DNA of 6,250 nt from an uncultured Synergistia bacterium (GTDB taxonomy: Bacteria; Eremiobacterota; SpSt-956; JAKJGF01), in NCBI GenBank assembly GCA_937888925.1, contig CALARM010000126.1, positions 1 to 6,250 on the forward strand, given 5' to 3'. A model generated the notes under the pieces. That model did no database searches and was not told where the DNA came from. It saw only the letters and a list, made by a program, of their open reading frames with translations. Positions within the stretch are counted from its first letter, which is position 1, and every line of letters starts with the position of its first letter. Position numbers and translations under genes: made by a program. Of this stretch, positions 1-6,168 are shown in pieces.

Positions 1-132
1 AACTTATTGTCTGTAAAACAAATTATATAAGGCAAATTATTTTTCTTCGTAAGAGCCTGTCAGGCAGAAGCTGATAAAATGGTTACTAATTTACCTGGTG
101 CGGTACTTATTACCGCAAATCGTGAAGAGTGA
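1..132 (+). pseudogene. Possible 3' end of an upstream gene, frame-shifted
   Basis: In the frame ending at TGA 130-132 the sequence reads as plausible protein from about position 61 (QAEADKMVTNLPGAVLITAN, then REE and stop), but the same frame has a TAA at 28-30. Frame 2 (20-49) reads KLYKANYFSS and frame 3 (51-68) reads KSLSGR. Joined in the order frame 2, frame 3, frame 1, these pieces make one continuous segment that resembles the end of a SPOR (peptidoglycan-binding) domain, with an aromatic/basic first strand, an AEA helix and a final AVLI strand. That would need two frameshifts, near 50 and near 68, so the piece would be a decaying gene or contain sequencing errors. The SPOR likeness is by eye only. 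The stop codon sits inside a GTGAAGG heptad, as at the other gene ends here. It could also be non-coding DNA. Confidence 0.28.
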
Positions 133-135
133 AGG
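122..135 (+). repeat. Heptad array, class A (GTGAAGA/GTGAAGG), 2 units
   Basis: Two adjacent 7-bp units, GTGAAGA at 122-128 and GTGAAGG at 129-135. The putative stop TGA 130-132 of the upstream remnant is inside the second unit. The same unit recurs at 1054-1074 and, inverted, at 1133-1160 and 1486-1506. Confidence 0.7.
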
Positions 136-144
136 GAAGAACAG

Positions 145-165
145 GCGTGACGTGTAACGCGTGAC
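145..165 (+). repeat. Heptad array, class B (GCGTGAC/GTGTAAC), 3 units
   Basis: Three head-to-tail units: GCGTGAC 145-151, GTGTAAC 152-158 and GCGTGAC 159-165. They carry TGA 148-150, TAA 155-157 and TGA 162-164, one stop in each plus-strand frame. A closely related array lies at 1107-1134. Confidence 0.75.
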
Positions 166-192
166 GGGAGGAAATGAAATATAGATTATATT

Positions 193-197
193 AGGAG
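193..197 (+). promoter_or_regulatory. Ribosome binding site of rmlD (AGGAG)
   Basis: AGGAG lies 12 bases before the ATG at 210, slightly long but the best Shine-Dalgarno match for that start. It overlaps the TAG (192-194) that ends a six-codon mini-ORF, MKYRLY, starting at ATG 174. Confidence 0.7.
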
Positions 198-209
198 TTT
201 ATATAGATT

Positions 210-1064
210 ATGAAATATCTGATTTTCGGGAAAAAAGGCCAGCTTGGAAAAGCATTTGTTAAAGAACTGAACAGACAGGGAAGAGACACCTCTGCTTTTG
301 ATGTAGATGAACTGGATATAGGAAATTTAAGTGATGTTTTATCTGTTTTCGAACAGCTAAAACCGTTTGCTGTGATAAATTGTGCTGCATATAATTATGT
401 AGATCTTGCAGAAGAAAATTTTTCTCTGGCTTACAGGGTGAATAGTCTCGCTGTAAAAAACCTGGCCTTTGCTTCAAAAAAATATAATTCTTTTCTGGTT
501 CATTACGGCAGTGATTATATTTTTGACGGACAGAAAACCGATGGTCTGTACATGGAAGATGATCCTGTAAGACCTCTGAATGAATACGGGAAAAGCAAAT
601 ATCTTGGTGAATTTCTGTTAAAAGAAGAAATTGAGAAATATTTGATTCTGAGGCTCAGCTGGGTTTTTGGAGAAGGGGAACAGAATTTTATTCATAAACT
701 CCTCAAATGGTCCGAACAGAGTAAAAGTTTAAATATTGCCTGTGATGAAGTATCTGTACCGACTTATACGGAAACGATCGTGTCTGTCACGTTAAAGGCA
801 TTGAGCCACGAACTTACGGGAACATATCACCTGACAAATTCCGGTTATGCTTCAAGATATGAGTGGGCAAGATTTATAATGAAAACATTAAAAATTAATA
901 AATTCATATATCCAGTATCAAGAGAGTCTTTTAATTTACCGGCCAGGAGACCGGCTTTCTCTGCTATGAGCAATGAAAAAATTGCAGGTAAACTGGATAT
1001 TATAATACCTTCCTGGGAAGATTCCGTCGAAAATTTCATAAGAAACTATTATGGTGAAGGGTAA
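210..1064 (+). CDS. rmlD: dTDP-4-dehydrorhamnose reductase (RmlD/RfbD family)
   Basis: This NAD(P)H-dependent short-chain dehydrogenase/reductase reduces dTDP-4-dehydro-L-rhamnose to dTDP-L-rhamnose, the last step in making the rhamnose donor for O-antigen and other surface glycans, in the cytoplasm. The 284-residue length is normal for the family. Visible motifs are the Rossmann loop G7-K-K-G10-Q-L-G13, NCAAYNYVDLAEE at 58-70, the GSDYIFDG segment at 100-107 with Ser101 where Salmonella RmlD has Thr104, the catalytic Tyr126-xxx-Lys130 in YGKSKYLGE, LRLSWVFG at 147-154, and the C-terminal substrate loop RRPAFSAMS at 246-254. The start ATG 210 gives a complete nucleotide-binding strand and follows AGGAG. 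No rmlA, rmlB or rmlC is nearby, so it is either the last gene of a cluster to the left or a stand-alone copy. The last three codons and the TAA stop come from a heptad repeat (1054-1074), so the C-terminal YGEG tail probably reflects repeat-derived sequence. A related NAD-dependent sugar epimerase/reductase is the only real alternative. Confidence 0.93.
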   Translation: MKYLIFGKKGQLGKAFVKELNRQGRDTSAFDVDELDIGNLSDVLSVFEQLKPFAVINCAAYNYVDLAEENFSLAYRVNSLAVKNLAFASKKYNSFLVHYGSDYIFDGQKTDGLYMEDDPVRPLNEYGKSKYLGEFLLKEEIEKYLILRLSWVFGEGEQNFIHKLLKWSEQSKSLNIACDEVSVPTYTETIVSVTLKALSHELTGTYHLTNSGYASRYEWARFIMKTLKINKFIYPVSRESFNLPARRPAFSAMSNEKIAGKLDIIIPSWEDSVENFIRNYYGEG

Positions 1065-1074
1065 AGGGTGAAGA
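1054..1074 (+). repeat. Heptad array, class A, 3 units spanning the rmlD stop
   Basis: Units are GTGAAGG 1054-1060, GTAAAGG 1061-1067 and GTGAAGA 1068-1074. The rmlD stop TAA 1062-1064 is the stop triplet of the middle unit. The TGA triplets at 1055-1057 and 1069-1071 close the other two frames. A degenerate purine tract (gaagagagaagatt) follows to about 1088. Confidence 0.8.
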
Positions 1075-1106
1075 GAAGAGAGAAGATTAGCATGTTATTG
1101 GTATTT

Positions 1107-1134
1107 TCGTAATGCGTGATGCGTAATGCGTGAT
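1107..1134 (+). repeat. Heptad array, class B (GCGTGAT/GCGTAAT), 4 units
   Basis: Units are TCGTAAT 1107-1113, GCGTGAT 1114-1120, GCGTAAT 1121-1127 and GCGTGAT 1128-1134. Alternate units differ only at the middle base of the stop triplet, TAA versus TGA. Stops at 1110, 1117, 1124 and 1131 cover all three plus-strand frames. Confidence 0.85.
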
Positions 1135-1160
1135 TTCACTTTTCACTCTTCACTCTTCAC
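1133..1160 (-). repeat. Heptad array, class A inverted, 4 units at the small gene's stop
   Basis: On the plus strand the units read ATTTCAC 1133-1139, TTTTCAC 1140-1146, TCTTCAC 1147-1153 and TCTTCAC 1154-1160. On the minus strand each contains TGA. The stop codon of the minus-strand gene (1159-1157) is the TGA of the last unit, and the others close the remaining minus-strand frames. The array overlaps the class B array by two bases. Confidence 0.85.
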
Positions 1161-1405
1161 TTTTTAGATTTTTTGAAAATTTTCATCCACATATTTTTTA
1201 CTGTTTTTATTCCTTCTGTTCCGGCAAGGAGAATGCCGACTCCCATCATAATCCAGGACAGAATGTAACATCCAAGACCTACTAAAAGCCAGAAAGGTTT
1301 CTCTGTACTTGCTGCAAGAGCGCCTGTAACAGCAAGCCCACCGTAACCTATGGGAAAATTCAGTATAAGTAATATAAGACCTGTTTTGAACTTTACATTT
1401 TTCAC
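1157..1405 (-). CDS. Small protein with two predicted membrane helices, function unknown
   Basis: The 82-residue product has two long hydrophobic segments, about residues 8-32 (TGLILLILNFPIGYGGLAV onward) and 38-61 (FWLLVGLGCYILSWIMMGVG onward), joined by a short polar turn (STEKP). The tail is strongly basic (KTVKNMWMKIFKKSKK). By the positive-inside rule both ends should face the cytoplasm, making an inner-membrane hairpin. The LLAGTEGIK stretch after helix 2 recalls small membrane proteins or transporter-suffix domains I have seen, but I cannot name the family with confidence. The start is GTG 1405, because an in-frame TAA at 1414-1412 blocks anything further upstream. There is no good Shine-Dalgarno just before it; a GGGAGG complement at 1441-1446 is about 35 bases away, too far. 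The alternating hydrophobic pattern and clean basic end argue for a real gene. Its stop is inside a heptad repeat and it converges on rmlD. Confidence 0.62.
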   Translation of the reverse strand: MKNVKFKTGLILLILNFPIGYGGLAVTGALAASTEKPFWLLVGLGCYILSWIMMGVGILLAGTEGIKTVKNMWMKIFKKSKK

Positions 1406-1485
1406 GTTTTTTTAGTAGATGCAATACTTTTCTACTTAACCTCCCGGATATATTATTGAGTTATCTGTTAATATTTAATAAAACT

Positions 1486-1506
1486 TCTTCACTCTTCACT
1501 CTTCAC
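1486..1506 (-). repeat. Heptad array, class A inverted, 3 perfect TCTTCAC units
   Basis: Three identical TCTTCAC units occupy 1486-1492, 1493-1499 and 1500-1506. Read on the minus strand (GTGAAGA) they place TGA in all three frames. Unlike the other arrays this one ends no visible gene: on the minus strand the frame entering it has TAG only a few codons earlier, at about 1520-1518. It sits 14 bases before the -35 box of the kinase promoter. Confidence 0.88.
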
Positions 1507-1520
1507 CCAATAAATTTCTA

Positions 1521-1549
1521 TTGACTAAATTCGTTTTAAACGTTAAAAT
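1521..1549 (+). promoter_or_regulatory. Sigma70-type promoter for the kinase gene
   Basis: TTGACT (1521-1526) and TAAAAT (1544-1549) each match consensus at five of six positions and are separated by exactly 17 bases. Transcription should begin near 1556, giving a leader of roughly 170 bases before the kinase ATG. Confidence 0.7.
1532..1542. promoter_or_regulatory. Palindrome in the promoter spacer, candidate operator
   Basis: CGTTT-T-AAACG is a perfect inverted repeat with 5-base arms around one central base, wholly between the -35 and -10 boxes. A dimeric repressor bound there would block RNA polymerase. No cognate regulator is visible, and an 11-bp AT-rich palindrome can arise by chance. 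Confidence 0.35.
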
Positions 1550-1567
1550 TCCTTGTAAATATTTTAT

Positions 1568-1645
1568 ATGAAAAGGATGAAGTCTTATGCTTCACTGTTT
1601 GTTATTTTCATATCTGGTTGTGACCGCTCCTGTCATGTCTGTTAG
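1568..1645 (+). CDS. 25-codon lipoprotein-like ORF in the kinase leader
   Basis: ATG 1568 to TAG 1643 encodes MKRMKSYASLFVIFISGCDR followed by SCHVC. It has a basic N-terminus (K2, R3, K5), a hydrophobic core (A8-I15) and FISGC, an acceptable lipobox with Cys18. The short tail adds Cys22 and Cys25, with CDRSCH resembling a CX3CH haem motif. It starts about 12 bases after the predicted transcription start and has no clear ribosome site, so initiation would be weak; the internal ATG 1577 (MKSYASLF) is no better. It could be a tiny lipoprotein, a leader peptide, a gene cut short by the TAG, or chance. The signal-peptide pattern is the only support. Confidence 0.25.
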   Translation: MKRMKSYASLFVIFISGCDRSCHVC

Positions 1646-1714
1646 TGACGTAATTTTTAACATAGTGATTACTGGCTATGATTTTTTCATCCGTAACCCG
1701 TTGTCACGATAATA

Positions 1715-1720
1715 AAGGTG
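1715..1720 (+). promoter_or_regulatory. Ribosome binding site of the kinase gene (AAGGTG)
   Basis: AAGGTG sits nine bases before ATG 1730 and supports that start, which also gives a complete first strand and acidic pocket for the N-terminal receiver domain. Confidence 0.6.
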
Positions 1721-1729
1721 CAATAAACA

Positions 1730-4700
1730 ATGTATAATAATCACATTCTTATAGCAGATGATGATGAAAATATTTTAGATATATACAGGCAAATATTTAC
1801 CGGTGAAAAATTTTCCATCCAGACCTTTGAAGATGGTATATACCTTCTGGAATATTTTCATGGTGAATATAAATCCGAAAACAGAATACCTCTCTGTATA
1901 CTGGACATGAGAATGAATATTCTTGACGGAATGGAAACTGCCATGTCTTTAAGAGAAATTGATAAGGATATAATAATTATTATTGTTACCGCTTATCCGG
2001 AAGATTTATCCTTTGACGCTATAAAAGAAGAGATAAAAAATGATATTTACTACATAAAAAAACCTTTTGAACAGAAAGAAATTTACTGTCTTGTCATTTC
2101 ACTCATTAATAACTGGAATAAAACCCAGGAGATCAAAAATTATACAGTTGAAATAGAAAGAAAGAGGAAAGAGCTAAAAAATATTCTCGAATGCACCAGT
2201 GACGGTTTCTGGGAATGGGATATTCTTAAGGATAAGGTTAAAGCAAATTCACGTTATTTAGACCTTCTGGGGTTAAATGATTTACAGGAGGAGATAAATT
2301 TTAATACATGGAAGGAAAGGCTCCATCCTGAGGATCTGGAACTTGTGCTGAAATATACAGACGATTTCATCACAGGAACAGAGAATTTTAAAGCTATTGA
2401 ATATAGAATTATAACAGATTCAGGGCATGTAAAATGGATCATAGATAAAGGAAAAGTAGTAGAGAGAGATAAGAACGGGAAATCAATCAGACTGGCAGGA
2501 GCAGTTACTGATATTACTGCAGGGAAAGAAATGGAAAATGCTATCCGTCATAGACTGAATATAGAGGAATTTGTTTCAAATATTTCAACGAGATTCATCA
2601 ATATTGATATAGAAGACATTGACGGGGAGATTTATTCTGCACTTGAAAAACTGTGTATATTTGCCGGAGCCGATAGAGCCTATCTTTATCTTATTTCTCC
2701 TGATGGAACAAAGATTGAACGTTTATATGAATGGCATATAGATGGTCTTCCTGATAGAAAGGAACAAATTACAGGTGTATCCGTCGAGCCTTTTACATGG
2801 TCTTTTGCGAAATTGATGAATTTTGAGGCTCTTAATATTTCATCTCTGGATGATTTACCTCCTGAAAATTCTGCTGAAAAAGAATTATTCCGTTATTACG
2901 GTGTTAAATCCAGGCTGAGTATTCCTATAAGGTTAAACAACAGACTGGCAGGTTCTCTGGGCTTTAATTCCGAAAAGAGTGAAAAAAAATGGATAGAAGA
3001 GGATGTTAATCTCCTGAAAATGACAGGAGAGATTTTTGCCAATTTACTGGAAAGACAGAGAATCGGCAGGGAATTGAAAGAGATCGAACGTCGTTACAGA
3101 TTGCTTGATGAACATATAATAGATGTTATATGGACATGTGATCTGAATATGAAATTTACTTACCTCAGTTCATCTGTTAAAAGACTTATTGGTTATACGC
3201 CGGAAGAAACTATTGCTATTGCCCCTTACCACACACTGACACCTGAGTCTCTTGAAAAAGTAAGAAAAATATTTCAGGAAGAAATGCAGAAAGAATATGC
3301 CTGTCCCGGAAGCTCCGGCGGTCGTATTATGGAATTGGAACAGATTCGTAAAGACGGCTCTACTGTCTGGACAGAGGTTATGGCTGTAATTGTAAAGGAT
3401 AACAATGGCATACCTTCATGTGTAACAGGAGTGACAAGAGATATAACTGAAAGAAGAGAACATGAAGTGGCAATTCAAAAACGTCATAAAATTGAGGAAT
3501 TTGTCACCATGTTATCAGGTCGCTTCATTAATCTTGATTTTGACGAGGTTGATGAAGAGATAATCCGTTCTCTGGAGGAAATTACAAAATTTCTGAATGT
3601 TGACAAATCTTATATAATACTTTTTTCCCGTGATATGTCCAGAATTGAATCTATATATGAAGGGTGTGGGAAGAATTTTAAGACCACTGCTGATTTTCTT
3701 AAAGACTTACCTCTTAAAAAAATTCCATGGGCTATAGATAAATTTACTAAAGGAGAGATAATTAATTTTACTCGCCTTTCTGACGTCCCTTCCGAGGCAT
3801 ATGCGGAAAAAGAAATATGGGAGCGTGCCAGTATAAAATCTCTTCTTTCTATACCTCTTATTCTTAACAATAGATTAATCGGATTTCTCGGGTTTAATTC
3901 TAAAAAAGAAGAAAAAATATGGAAAGATGAAGATATTAATTTACTTAAAGTAGTTGGAGGTATTTTCATAAATATTCTGGAGAGAAGAAAAGCAGAAAGA
4001 CAGAAAAGATTATATACCCAGAACCTGGAATTTCTTTTCAGAACTTCTACAAATTTTGTAGAATTTCCATCGGAAGGCGATATTTATTCTTTTATAGCCA
4101 GGAGCCTTAAAGAACTTACAAATGAAGCTTTTGTAAGTGTTAATTCTTATGATACCATATCAAATAAATTAATCCTCCAGGCTACAGACGGTGACAGGGA
4201 AAAAATAAATATGGCAGAAAAACTTATTGGCAGAACATTTAACGGTATGACCTTCCCTGTGGATGAAGAGGCCAAAAATCAGCTTGTAAGCGGAAAACTC
4301 CTTAAAATAAAGGGAGGGCTTTATGAATTTTCTTTTAAAGTCATTCCTCCGGAACTATGTAAAAAATTTGAGCACGATTTTAATATAGGAAACATATATA
4401 CCATTGGTTTTACCAGAAAAGGTGAGCTTTTTGGCAATGTATCAATAGTTACGGAGAAAGGCAGAAATTTAAAAAAACAGGATATTATTGAAACCTTTAT
4501 CAATCAGGCTTCTGTTGCACTTCACCGCAAACAGGCAGAAGAAGAATTAATAGCTGCAAAAGAAAAAGCTGAAATAGCAAATAATGCAAAAAGTGAATTC
4601 CTTGCAAATATAAGCCATGAAATCAGAACTCCTCTTAATGGTGTAATGGGTATGCTTGAGTTGCTTTCAGATACTGAAATAACTCCCAGACAGGAGAAGT

Positions 4701-6109
4701 TTATTGAAATAGCGAAAAGTTCTGCCAGTTCTTTACTCTACGTAATAAATGATATTCTGGATTTTTCAAAGATTGAAGCAGGTAAATTAGCCCTTCAGCC
4801 TGTAGGATTTGATCTCAGAATGATAATAAAACAGGTAGAAGATATTTTTTCTTTAAAAGCTTTTGAAAAGGATCTTCATTTTACCTGTTTTCTAGAGGAA
4901 AATATTTCCTTTTTATTCTCCGGTGATGAATTAAGACTCAGGCAAATTCTGTATAATCTTGTAAGTAACGCAATTAAATTTACTGAAAAAGGAGAGGTCT
5001 CTCTCAAAGTTACTCTGGAAGAAGATAATATTACTCATTCTACATTAAGATTTTCCGTTACCGATACCGGTATAGGTATATTGGCAGACAGAAGAGAAAA
5101 TCTTTTCAAATCTTTTTCTCAGGTGGATTCTTCTATAACACGTAAATTTGGTGGTACAGGCCTTGGTCTTGCTATTTCAAAAAACCTCTGTGAGATGATG
5201 GGAGGTAAGATAGGTTTTGAAAGCAATGAAAGTAAAGGTTCTACTTTCTGGTTTACAGTTCCTTTGACAAAGCTTCCGAAAGACACTATTATAGTTAAAT
5301 CTGCAGAGTTCAGTAAAGAACCTGTAGAACTTGAAGACGAGGCAGGAAAGAAAAAGAGAGGTAAAATACGTATACTCCTTGCAGAAGATAACAGTACAAG
5401 TAAATACCTTGCAGTAAATATATTACAGAAATATGGTTATTATGTAGATGCCGTTTCCAACGGCAGGGAAGCTCTTGAGGCTCTGGGTAAATATAATTAT
5501 AATCTTATACTTATGGATCTTCAGATGCCTGAAATGGATGGTTTTACGGCAACCAGACTTATACGATTAAAAGAGGAAAAAGAAGGAGGACATATTCCTG
5601 TTATTGCAATGACTGCTCATGCAATGAAGGAACACCGTATAAAATGTTTGGAGTCAGGAATGGATGATTATATTACAAAGCCTTTAGAGGGTAAGGTTAT
5701 CTTTCAGGCTATTGAAAGGGTATTAAAAAAAATACCTTTCCCGATTAAGGAGGAATTTCCTGATCACGTTGAGAATATAATCTTTGACAGTAAAGCTTTT
5801 TTAAATCGACTTGATGGAAATATACAGCTTTTCAAAAAGACTATTTCTCTGTCACTGGATGATCTAACCTCTGAAATAATGAATTTGACTTCTGCCATAG
5901 AAAAAGGTGAAAGTAATAAGATAAAATTTCATGCTCATTCTATAAAAGGGGTTTCATCCAATTTAAGTGCCGGTATGTTGAAACATATATCAGCAAAAAT
6001 AGAAGATTTGAGCTTTTCTGGCAATAAGGGCCATATAAAAGAACTTGAAAAAGAACTTTACATAGAGTTTGAAAAATTTAAAGAGAGATTAAAGGACTTT
6101 GACTTTTAG
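1730..6109 (+). CDS. Hybrid sensor histidine kinase: REC-PAS-GAF-PAS-GAF-GAF-like-HisKA-HATPase-REC-HPt
   Basis: A 1459-residue multi-sensor hybrid kinase without membrane helices or signal peptide, so probably cytoplasmic. Domains in order: receiver 4-125 (acidic pair D10/D11, phospho-acceptor D59, T87, K111); helical linker 130-150; PAS 145-265 (DGFWEWDI start, GAVTDIT end); GAF 273-445; PAS 451-575 (GVTRDIT end); GAF 583-755; a divergent GAF-like segment about 762-933; helical linker 934-957; HisKA with phospho-accepting H963 in SHEIRTPLN; HATPase with N-box N1076/N1080, DTGIGI at 1112-1117, F-box about 1126-1129, and GGTGLGLA at 1141-1148; receiver 1213-1333 (D1220, D1263 in LMDLQMP, T1295, K1317); HPt about 1350-1455 with H1403 in AHSIKG. 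All residues needed for autophosphorylation and relay are present, so it should run H963 to D1263 to H1403 and on to a separate regulator. The N-terminal receiver suggests input from another kinase. PAS and GAF domains imply sensing of cytosolic small molecules or redox state, but I see no haem or flavin signature. The ligand and output are unknown. The response-regulator gene 59 bases downstream is the likely partner. Confidence 0.95.
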   Translation: MYNNHILIADDDENILDIYRQIFTGEKFSIQTFEDGIYLLEYFHGEYKSENRIPLCILDMRMNILDGMETAMSLREIDKDIIIIIVTAYPEDLSFDAIKEEIKNDIYYIKKPFEQKEIYCLVISLINNWNKTQEIKNYTVEIERKRKELKNILECTSDGFWEWDILKDKVKANSRYLDLLGLNDLQEEINFNTWKERLHPEDLELVLKYTDDFITGTENFKAIEYRIITDSGHVKWIIDKGKVVERDKNGKSIRLAGAVTDITAGKEMENAIRHRLNIEEFVSNISTRFINIDIEDIDGEIYSALEKLCIFAGADRAYLYLISPDGTKIERLYEWHIDGLPDRKEQITGVSVEPFTWSFAKLMNFEALNISSLDDLPPENSAEKELFRYYGVKSRLSIPIRLNNRLAGSLGFNSEKSEKKWIEEDVNLLKMTGEIFANLLERQRIGRELKEIERRYRLLDEHIIDVIWTCDLNMKFTYLSSSVKRLIGYTPEETIAIAPYHTLTPESLEKVRKIFQEEMQKEYACPGSSGGRIMELEQIRKDGSTVWTEVMAVIVKDNNGIPSCVTGVTRDITERREHEVAIQKRHKIEEFVTMLSGRFINLDFDEVDEEIIRSLEEITKFLNVDKSYIILFSRDMSRIESIYEGCGKNFKTTADFLKDLPLKKIPWAIDKFTKGEIINFTRLSDVPSEAYAEKEIWERASIKSLLSIPLILNNRLIGFLGFNSKKEEKIWKDEDINLLKVVGGIFINILERRKAERQKRLYTQNLEFLFRTSTNFVEFPSEGDIYSFIARSLKELTNEAFVSVNSYDTISNKLILQATDGDREKINMAEKLIGRTFNGMTFPVDEEAKNQLVSGKLLKIKGGLYEFSFKVIPPELCKKFEHDFNIGNIYTIGFTRKGELFGNVSIVTEKGRNLKKQDIIETFINQASVALHRKQAEEELIAAKEKAEIANNAKSEFLANISHEIRTPLNGVMGMLELLSDTEITPRQEKFIEIAKSSASSLLYVINDILDFSKIEAGKLALQPVGFDLRMIIKQVEDIFSLKAFEKDLHFTCFLEENISFLFSGDELRLRQILYNLVSNAIKFTEKGEVSLKVTLEEDNITHSTLRFSVTDTGIGILADRRENLFKSFSQVDSSITRKFGGTGLGLAISKNLCEMMGGKIGFESNESKGSTFWFTVPLTKLPKDTIIVKSAEFSKEPVELEDEAGKKKRGKIRILLAEDNSTSKYLAVNILQKYGYYVDAVSNGREALEALGKYNYNLILMDLQMPEMDGFTATRLIRLKEEKEGGHIPVIAMTAHAMKEHRIKCLESGMDDYITKPLEGKVIFQAIERVLKKIPFPIKEEFPDHVENIIFDSKAFLNRLDGNIQLFKKTISLSLDDLTSEIMNLTSAIEKGESNKIKFHAHSIKGVSSNLSAGMLKHISAKIEDLSFSGNKGHIKELEKELYIEFEKFKERLKDFDF
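2150..3994 (+). repeat. Tandem PAS-GAF duplication inside the kinase (period 310 codons)
   Basis: Residues 141-445 (2150-3064) and 451-755 (3080-3994) are two copies of one PAS-GAF module. Landmarks recur exactly 310 residues apart: EIER at 141/451, the DIT that ends each PAS at 261/571, IEEFV at 278/588, SIP at 397/707 and NLLK at 427/737. In the ungapped alignment of 391-430 with 701-740 I count 27 of 40 identical residues. The GAF halves are far more alike than the PAS halves. Confidence 0.85.
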
Positions 6110-6168
6110 TAAAATCTTTGAAGCTATGGCTACCCAGCAAGTGATGATAATATGGAGGAAAGTATGTT
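6110..6168 (+). promoter_or_regulatory. Short kinase-regulator gap with strong ribosome binding site
   Basis: The 59-base gap has no hairpin-plus-T terminator and no convincing promoter, so the two genes are probably co-transcribed. GGAGG at 6154-6158 is 10 bases before ATG 6169 and is the strongest Shine-Dalgarno of the three main genes. This suggests the regulator is made in excess of the kinase. ATG 6164 is not the start, because it meets TGA after one codon. Confidence 0.65.

Larger units (their letters stand above)
1054..1174. terminator. Possible shared terminator between convergent genes
   Basis: The GTGAAGA-type units at 1054-1074 and the TCTTCAC-type units at 1140-1160 are complementary, so the transcript of either strand could fold them into an imperfect stem of about 20 bp around a loop of roughly 65 bases. 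On the plus strand the right arm is followed by T5 (1161-1165) and T6 (1169-1174). The loop is far longer than in a usual intrinsic terminator and no compact GC-rich hairpin is present, so this is inferred from position and complementarity only. The T-tracts lie inside the end of the minus-strand gene. Confidence 0.3.
1406..1729. other. 324-base intergenic region with divergent 5' regions
   Basis: This gap separates the starts of the minus-strand small gene and the plus-strand kinase. From left to right it holds an A/T-rich stretch that may carry a weak minus-strand promoter (TTAAAT-17-TAATAT reading leftward, poor matches), a perfect three-unit heptad array (1486-1506), a strong plus-strand promoter (1521-1549), and a leader of about 170 bases. 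The leader contains a 25-codon lipoprotein-like ORF (1568-1645), an overlapping 25-codon ORF in another frame (1635-1712), and a short inverted repeat CATAG/CTATG (1661-1665, 1676-1680) followed by T6 (1682-1687). I see no riboswitch or tRNA. Confidence 0.7.

Noticed and set aside
107..165. CRISPR array from the regular repeats near the gene ends
   Set aside because: Units are 7 bp head-to-tail with no spacers and no cas genes; this is a simple tandem repeat.
259..477. Minus-strand ORF of 72 codons inside rmlD
   Set aside because: Antisense shadow of a confidently identified gene, with no ribosome site or recognisable protein pattern.
845..1039. Minus-strand ORF of 64 codons in the rmlD 3' part
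   Set aside because: It overlaps the conserved RmlD C-terminal motifs on the opposite strand and has no independent support.
1164..1424. Minus-strand 86-codon ORF overlapping the small membrane protein in another frame
   Set aside because: Its translation is arginine/serine-rich with no domain pattern, while the 82-residue frame has two clean membrane helices. It has a TTG start and is a shadow.
1446..1479. Minus-strand promoter TTAAAT-17-TAATAT for the small gene
   Set aside because: Only three and four of six consensus matches in very AT-rich sequence, so it is not distinguishable from chance.
1661..1687. CATAG/CTATG hairpin followed by T6, as an intrinsic terminator
   Set aside because: The stem is only five mostly A-U pairs with a 10-base loop, too weak to list alone. 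It is kept only as a possible attenuator in a finding.
1635..1712. 25-codon ORF MSVSDVIFNIVITG onward, in the kinase leader
   Set aside because: No ribosome site and no signal-peptide or motif pattern. It overlaps another short ORF and is probably chance in AT-rich DNA.
2254..2442. Minus-strand ORF of 62 codons inside the kinase (and a similar one at 4321-4503)
   Set aside because: Both are antisense to well-supported PAS and GAF-like coding sequence, with no signals of their own.
3610..3969. Minus-strand ORF of 119 codons inside the kinase
   Set aside because: Antisense of the second GAF domain, whose conserved residues explain the open frame.
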